Assembly (NCBI GenBank): GCA_905182185.1
Contig: CAJJAP010000007.1
Coordinates: 122,524-186,523, forward strand
Source: an uncultured Candidatus Poseidoniales archaeon
Lineage (GTDB): Archaea > Thermoplasmatota > Poseidoniia > Poseidoniales > Poseidoniaceae
Length of the DNA stretch: 64,000 nt
Reading direction: 5' to 3'
The notes under the pieces are model-generated. The model saw nothing but the letters and a program-made list of their open reading frames with translations, did no database searches and was not told where the DNA came from. Below, piece after piece: positions 61,765 to 64,000 of this stretch. The translations under genes and the position numbers were made by a program. Numbering within the stretch: position 1 is the first letter of the stretch; every line of letters starts with the position of its first letter.

Positions 61765-62628
61765 TTATTCGCTTTCTGGCTTCCAATTGGCTGGGCGCTT
61801 GTCAAGGAATGAAGAAAGGCCTTCCTGTCCTTCGTTTGATGCGCGCATTTTGCTAGTGAAGTTAAGAGTCCAATCTCTCAATTCAGCATCACTCTCGGTA
61901 AATCTATCAAACTCTAGTGTCAATTGTTTTGCTAATGTTACAGCACATGGCCCTGTGGTTAAGACTTCAGCGATTACTTTGTCAACCTCTGCAATCATTT
62001 GCTCTTCGCTCTCTACCAACTTTTCAATAAATCCAGTGCGCAACGCTTCTTCACCATCTATACGACTGGCCATCATCGCTAGTCTTCGGAAGCAAGCAGA
62101 ACCTAATCTTCTGTAGACATAAGGTCCTATCACCGCTGGGAGAATTCCCAATTTCCCTTCCGACAAAGCGATTTTGATATTTTCGTTAGCGATTACGTGG
62201 TCACAGCAAGCGATCAATCCAGCGCCGCCGCCGAGTGCGACTCCTTGAACTGCGGCGATGGTAAAACAAGGGTGAGACCAAAGTCCGTTGAATAAACTGT
62301 CAAGTCTTTCAGAATCTGCACGGTTTTCTTCAGCACTATTAGCGCCAGCATCACGCATCATGTTGATATCTGCGCCTGCACAAAAATGACGCCCTGCACC
62401 TGAGATTACCAGTGTTCTTAGGAAAGGTTGGCCGTTTTCATCAACCAGTGAATCCAAAGCACCAGCGCTTCTTTGTGCTGTCCATTGCAATACTTGACAC
62501 AATTCTGTTATCATTTGAACGTTAAGTGCATTGAACTTGTCTTCACGGTTTAGTGTGATGTGGCAGGCAGAACCTGAAATCTCTACACTAATCAATTGCG
62601 TTTGAGGTGGATTTTGCATATTTACCAT
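61765..62628 (-). CDS. Enoyl-CoA hydratase/isomerase family (probable methylglutaconyl-CoA hydratase)
   Basis: This crotonase-fold protein has both oxyanion-hole segments: SGAGRHFCAGADINMM and VQGVALGGGAGLIACCD. The Glu of EGKLGILPAVIGPYV fits the catalytic region. Its place between the MCC carboxyltransferase and biotin carboxylase genes indicates methylglutaconyl-CoA hydratase, the next step in leucine breakdown; sequence alone shows only the family. The start at 62628 follows GGAGTTTTAATC. The gene lies in one operon with both carboxylase parts. Confidence 0.9.
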   Translation of the reverse strand: MVNMQNPPQTQLISVEISGSACHITLNREDKFNALNVQMITELCQVLQWTAQRSAGALDSLVDENGQPFLRTLVISGAGRHFCAGADINMMRDAGANSAEENRADSERLDSLFNGLWSHPCFTIAAVQGVALGGGAGLIACCDHVIANENIKIALSEGKLGILPAVIGPYVYRRLGSACFRRLAMMASRIDGEEALRTGFIEKLVESEEQMIAEVDKVIAEVLTTGPCAVTLAKQLTLEFDRFTESDAELRDWTLNFTSKMRASNEGQEGLSSFLDKRPANWKPESE

Positions 62629-62670
62629 GATTAAAACTCCAATTGCATTTTTAATTTTCTAATTGCATTA

Positions 62671-63012
62671 TCACATTCGGAATACACCGAATTTATCATC
62701 AGGCATTGGTGCATTTCTCGCTGCTGCCAAACACAATCCCAATACATCTCTTGTATCTCTAGGATCGATAATTCCATCATCCCATAATCGGGCTGTTGAA
62801 TAGTATGGTGAACCTTCTGTTTCGTACTTGTCCAATATCGGCTTTCGGAATCCATCTAACTCAAGCCCTTCCATCGGAGGCAATCCTTCTCTGGCCCTCT
62901 GGTCTTGTTTGACCGTAGTCAGTACATCAGCTGCTTGAGGACCGCCCATTACTGAAATACGTGAGTTTGGCCACATGAAGAGGAATCTTGGGTCATAGGC
63001 TCTGCCACACAT
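62671..63012 (-). CDS. Methylcrotonyl-CoA carboxylase carboxyltransferase, C-terminal part (frameshifted)
   Basis: This carries the C-terminal end of Mcc[51 protein letters not shown] and the final FGVFRM, all as in known MCC beta subunits. In the same frame the ORF is open further upstream to about 63113, reading [18 protein letters not shown] and GAGNYG. A one-base change near 63113 (an extra G in GAAGGCAGG) joins it to the 63107-63847 ORF. One gene is meant with the two following entries. Confidence 0.8.
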   Translation of the reverse strand: MCGRAYDPRFLFMWPNSRISVMGGPQAADVLTTVKQDQRAREGLPPMEGLELDGFRKPILDKYETEGSPYYSTARLWDDGIIDPRDTRDVLGLCLAAARNAPMPDDKFGVFRM

Positions 63013-63106
63013 ACCATAGTTGCCAGCACCGTGAGAACCACCGATGATAACTGTGAATTTAGGAACATTAACACAGGATACTGCCGTTACTAATTTTGCA
63101 CCATCC

Positions 63107-63847
63107 TTAGCAATTCCACCTGCCTTCGTATGCCTTACCGACCATGAAACCAGTTATATTTTGTAAGAATACCAATGGGATTCCTCTTTGACCACACAAC
63201 TCAACAAAGTGAGCACCTTTCAATGATGATTCAGAAAAGAGAATCCCGTTATTGGCGACGATTCCAACTTTGTGGCCATGAATATGAGCAAAGCCACAAA
63301 CCAGTGTTGTTCCATATCTGGCTTTGAATTCATGGAATCTTGAACCATCGACTATTCTCGCGATTACTTCTTTGATAGCCAGTGGGGTACGGTTATCGCT
63401 TGGAATTAGACCTAGTAAGTCATTGACATCGTGTGCTGGCTCTTCAACTTCAGCAAAGGCTGCTGGTGCTAATTGCCTTGGACCGAGATTCTCAACGACA
63501 TTGCGAACCATTCGTAATGCTTCAATCTCATCTTCTGCGAAGTGATCTGCAACACCGGATTGAACCGTATGGACTTCAGCACCACCTAATTCCTCAGCAG
63601 TAACCTCTTCTCCAGTCGCTGCTTTGACCAGTGGAGGGCCAGCAAGGAAAATCGTTCCATTGCCTTTGACTATGATAGATTCATCCGACATTGCTGGAAC
63701 ATATGCCCCTCCAGCAGTACAAGAACCGAGAACTGCTGCAATTTGGGCAATTCCAGTCGCCAGACATCTTGGCTTGATTACGGAAGATTCTACCGAAATG
63801 GCCAATATCTGGAAATACTTCATCTTGCAATGGCAGGAATGCGCCAC
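63107..63847 (-). CDS. Methylcrotonyl-CoA carboxylase carboxyltransferase, central part (frameshifted)
   Basis: The central MccB core: [78 protein letters not shown] and [14 protein letters not shown]. These CoA and biotin-binding segments are intact. The first 25 residues and the last five are out of frame. With the flanking ORFs it would make a normal carboxyltransferase that moves CO2 from biotin to 3-methylcrotonyl-CoA in leucine catabolism. The shown start is not a true start. Confidence 0.82.
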   Translation of the reverse strand: MAHSCHCKMKYFQILAISVESSVIKPRCLATGIAQIAAVLGSCTAGGAYVPAMSDESIIVKGNGTIFLAGPPLVKAATGEEVTAEELGGAEVHTVQSGVADHFAEDEIEALRMVRNVVENLGPRQLAPAAFAEVEEPAHDVNDLLGLIPSDNRTPLAIKEVIARIVDGSRFHEFKARYGTTLVCGFAHIHGHKVGIVANNGILFSESSLKGAHFVELCGQRGIPLVFLQNITGFMVGKAYEGRWNC

Positions 63848-64000
63848 CTGAATCTACTAAGTAGATACAAGGAAGGTGGTTTTCATGAGCGATTGACTGA
63901 GCACGAATATGCTTTTTAACAGTCATTGGATAGTAACTTCCACCCTTTACAGTTGCATCATTAGCAACGAATAGACATTCTCTCCCATGTATCATTCCAA
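63681..64000 (-). CDS. Methylcrotonyl-CoA carboxylase carboxyltransferase, N-terminal part (gene continues past the window)
   Basis: The frame reads [46 protein letters not shown] and [19 protein letters not shown], classical MccB. It is open to the right edge, so the true start lies beyond 64000. At TCTGGCGACTGG (near 63765) one extra G breaks the frame; without it the reading becomes [17 protein letters not shown], which is the family sequence. It belongs with the two preceding entries. Confidence 0.85.
   Translation of the reverse strand, partial: GMIHGRECLFVANDATVKGGSYYPMTVKKHIRAQSIAHENHLPCIYLVDSGGAFLPLQDEVFPDIGHFGRIFRNQAKMSGDWNCPNCSSSRFLYCWRGICSSNVG

Overview
The window reads as a chromosomal segment of a marine heterotrophic archaeon, most likely a Marine Group II/III euryarchaeote (Candidatus Poseidoniales or a relative, Thermoplasmatota). 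This is inference from gene content. Archaeal markers are pyrB-pyrI, a double-AAA Cdc48, an MC1-type chromosomal protein, a DacZ-type diadenylate cyclase, an Lhr-type helicase, an Hjc-type resolvase, an S26B signal peptidase, a presenilin-like protease and a PGF-CTERM tail. Sdh, a leucine-degradation carboxylase cluster and many large secreted or anchored proteins fit an aerobic protein-degrading lifestyle. Promoters look archaeal (TTTAAG/TTTATATG boxes). Many starts have GGAGG or GGTGA ribosome sites. Genes are tightly packed on both strands. I found no rRNA, tRNA, IS element, phage module or CRISPR array.

Layout. 0-8 kb: the 3' end of thrS, two unrecognised membrane proteins flanking pyrBI, a TtuA/NcsA-type tRNA thiolase and a Cys-rich mini-protein. 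8-16 kb: a roadblock protein, a very long roadblock-like plus coiled-coil protein and a small membrane protein, facing a DUF4350-DUF58-membrane-protein operon. 16-24 kb: a PRC-barrel protein, Cdc48, an aldehyde dehydrogenase and sdhCAB. 24-32 kb: an Asp-box lipoprotein, MC1, a RAM-domain protein and a giant surface protein split by frameshifts. 32-37 kb: a macro-domain gene with dacZ, an S2P metalloprotease, and divergent Hjc-like and RuvC-like nuclease genes. 37-44 kb: a second giant surface protein and a signal peptidase. 44-54 kb: Lhr helicase, FolC, dCMP deaminase, a presenilin-like protease carrying an extra ectodomain, SerRS, an M28 peptidase lipoprotein and a sirtuin. 54-60 kb: a disrupted LDLa-like/PGF-CTERM surface protein, a small lipoprotein and a disrupted M23 peptidase. 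60-64 kb: BCCP, biotin carboxylase, a hydratase and the carboxyltransferase of methylcrotonyl-CoA carboxylase.

The most unusual content is: (i) a presenilin/SPP-type aspartyl protease with about 330 extra residues between predicted TM3 and TM4; (ii) a TIGR03790-type protein whose core is interrupted by PA14 and LamG domains; (iii) an exported protein with LDL-receptor-A-like calcium motifs and a PGF-CTERM anchor; (iv) a macro-domain/c-di-AMP cyclase gene pair; (v) a roadblock/coiled-coil gene set; and (vi) shared CCCCC-TTTA-GGGGG hairpins at two promoters.

Caution: at least ten single-base frame breaks split otherwise well-conserved genes, including the central carboxylase gene mccB. They look more like assembly or read errors than biology, so split ORFs should be read as single genes until checked. 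Three families of membrane proteases (S26B, S2P, presenilin-like) and several exported peptidases lie in one 25-kb stretch.
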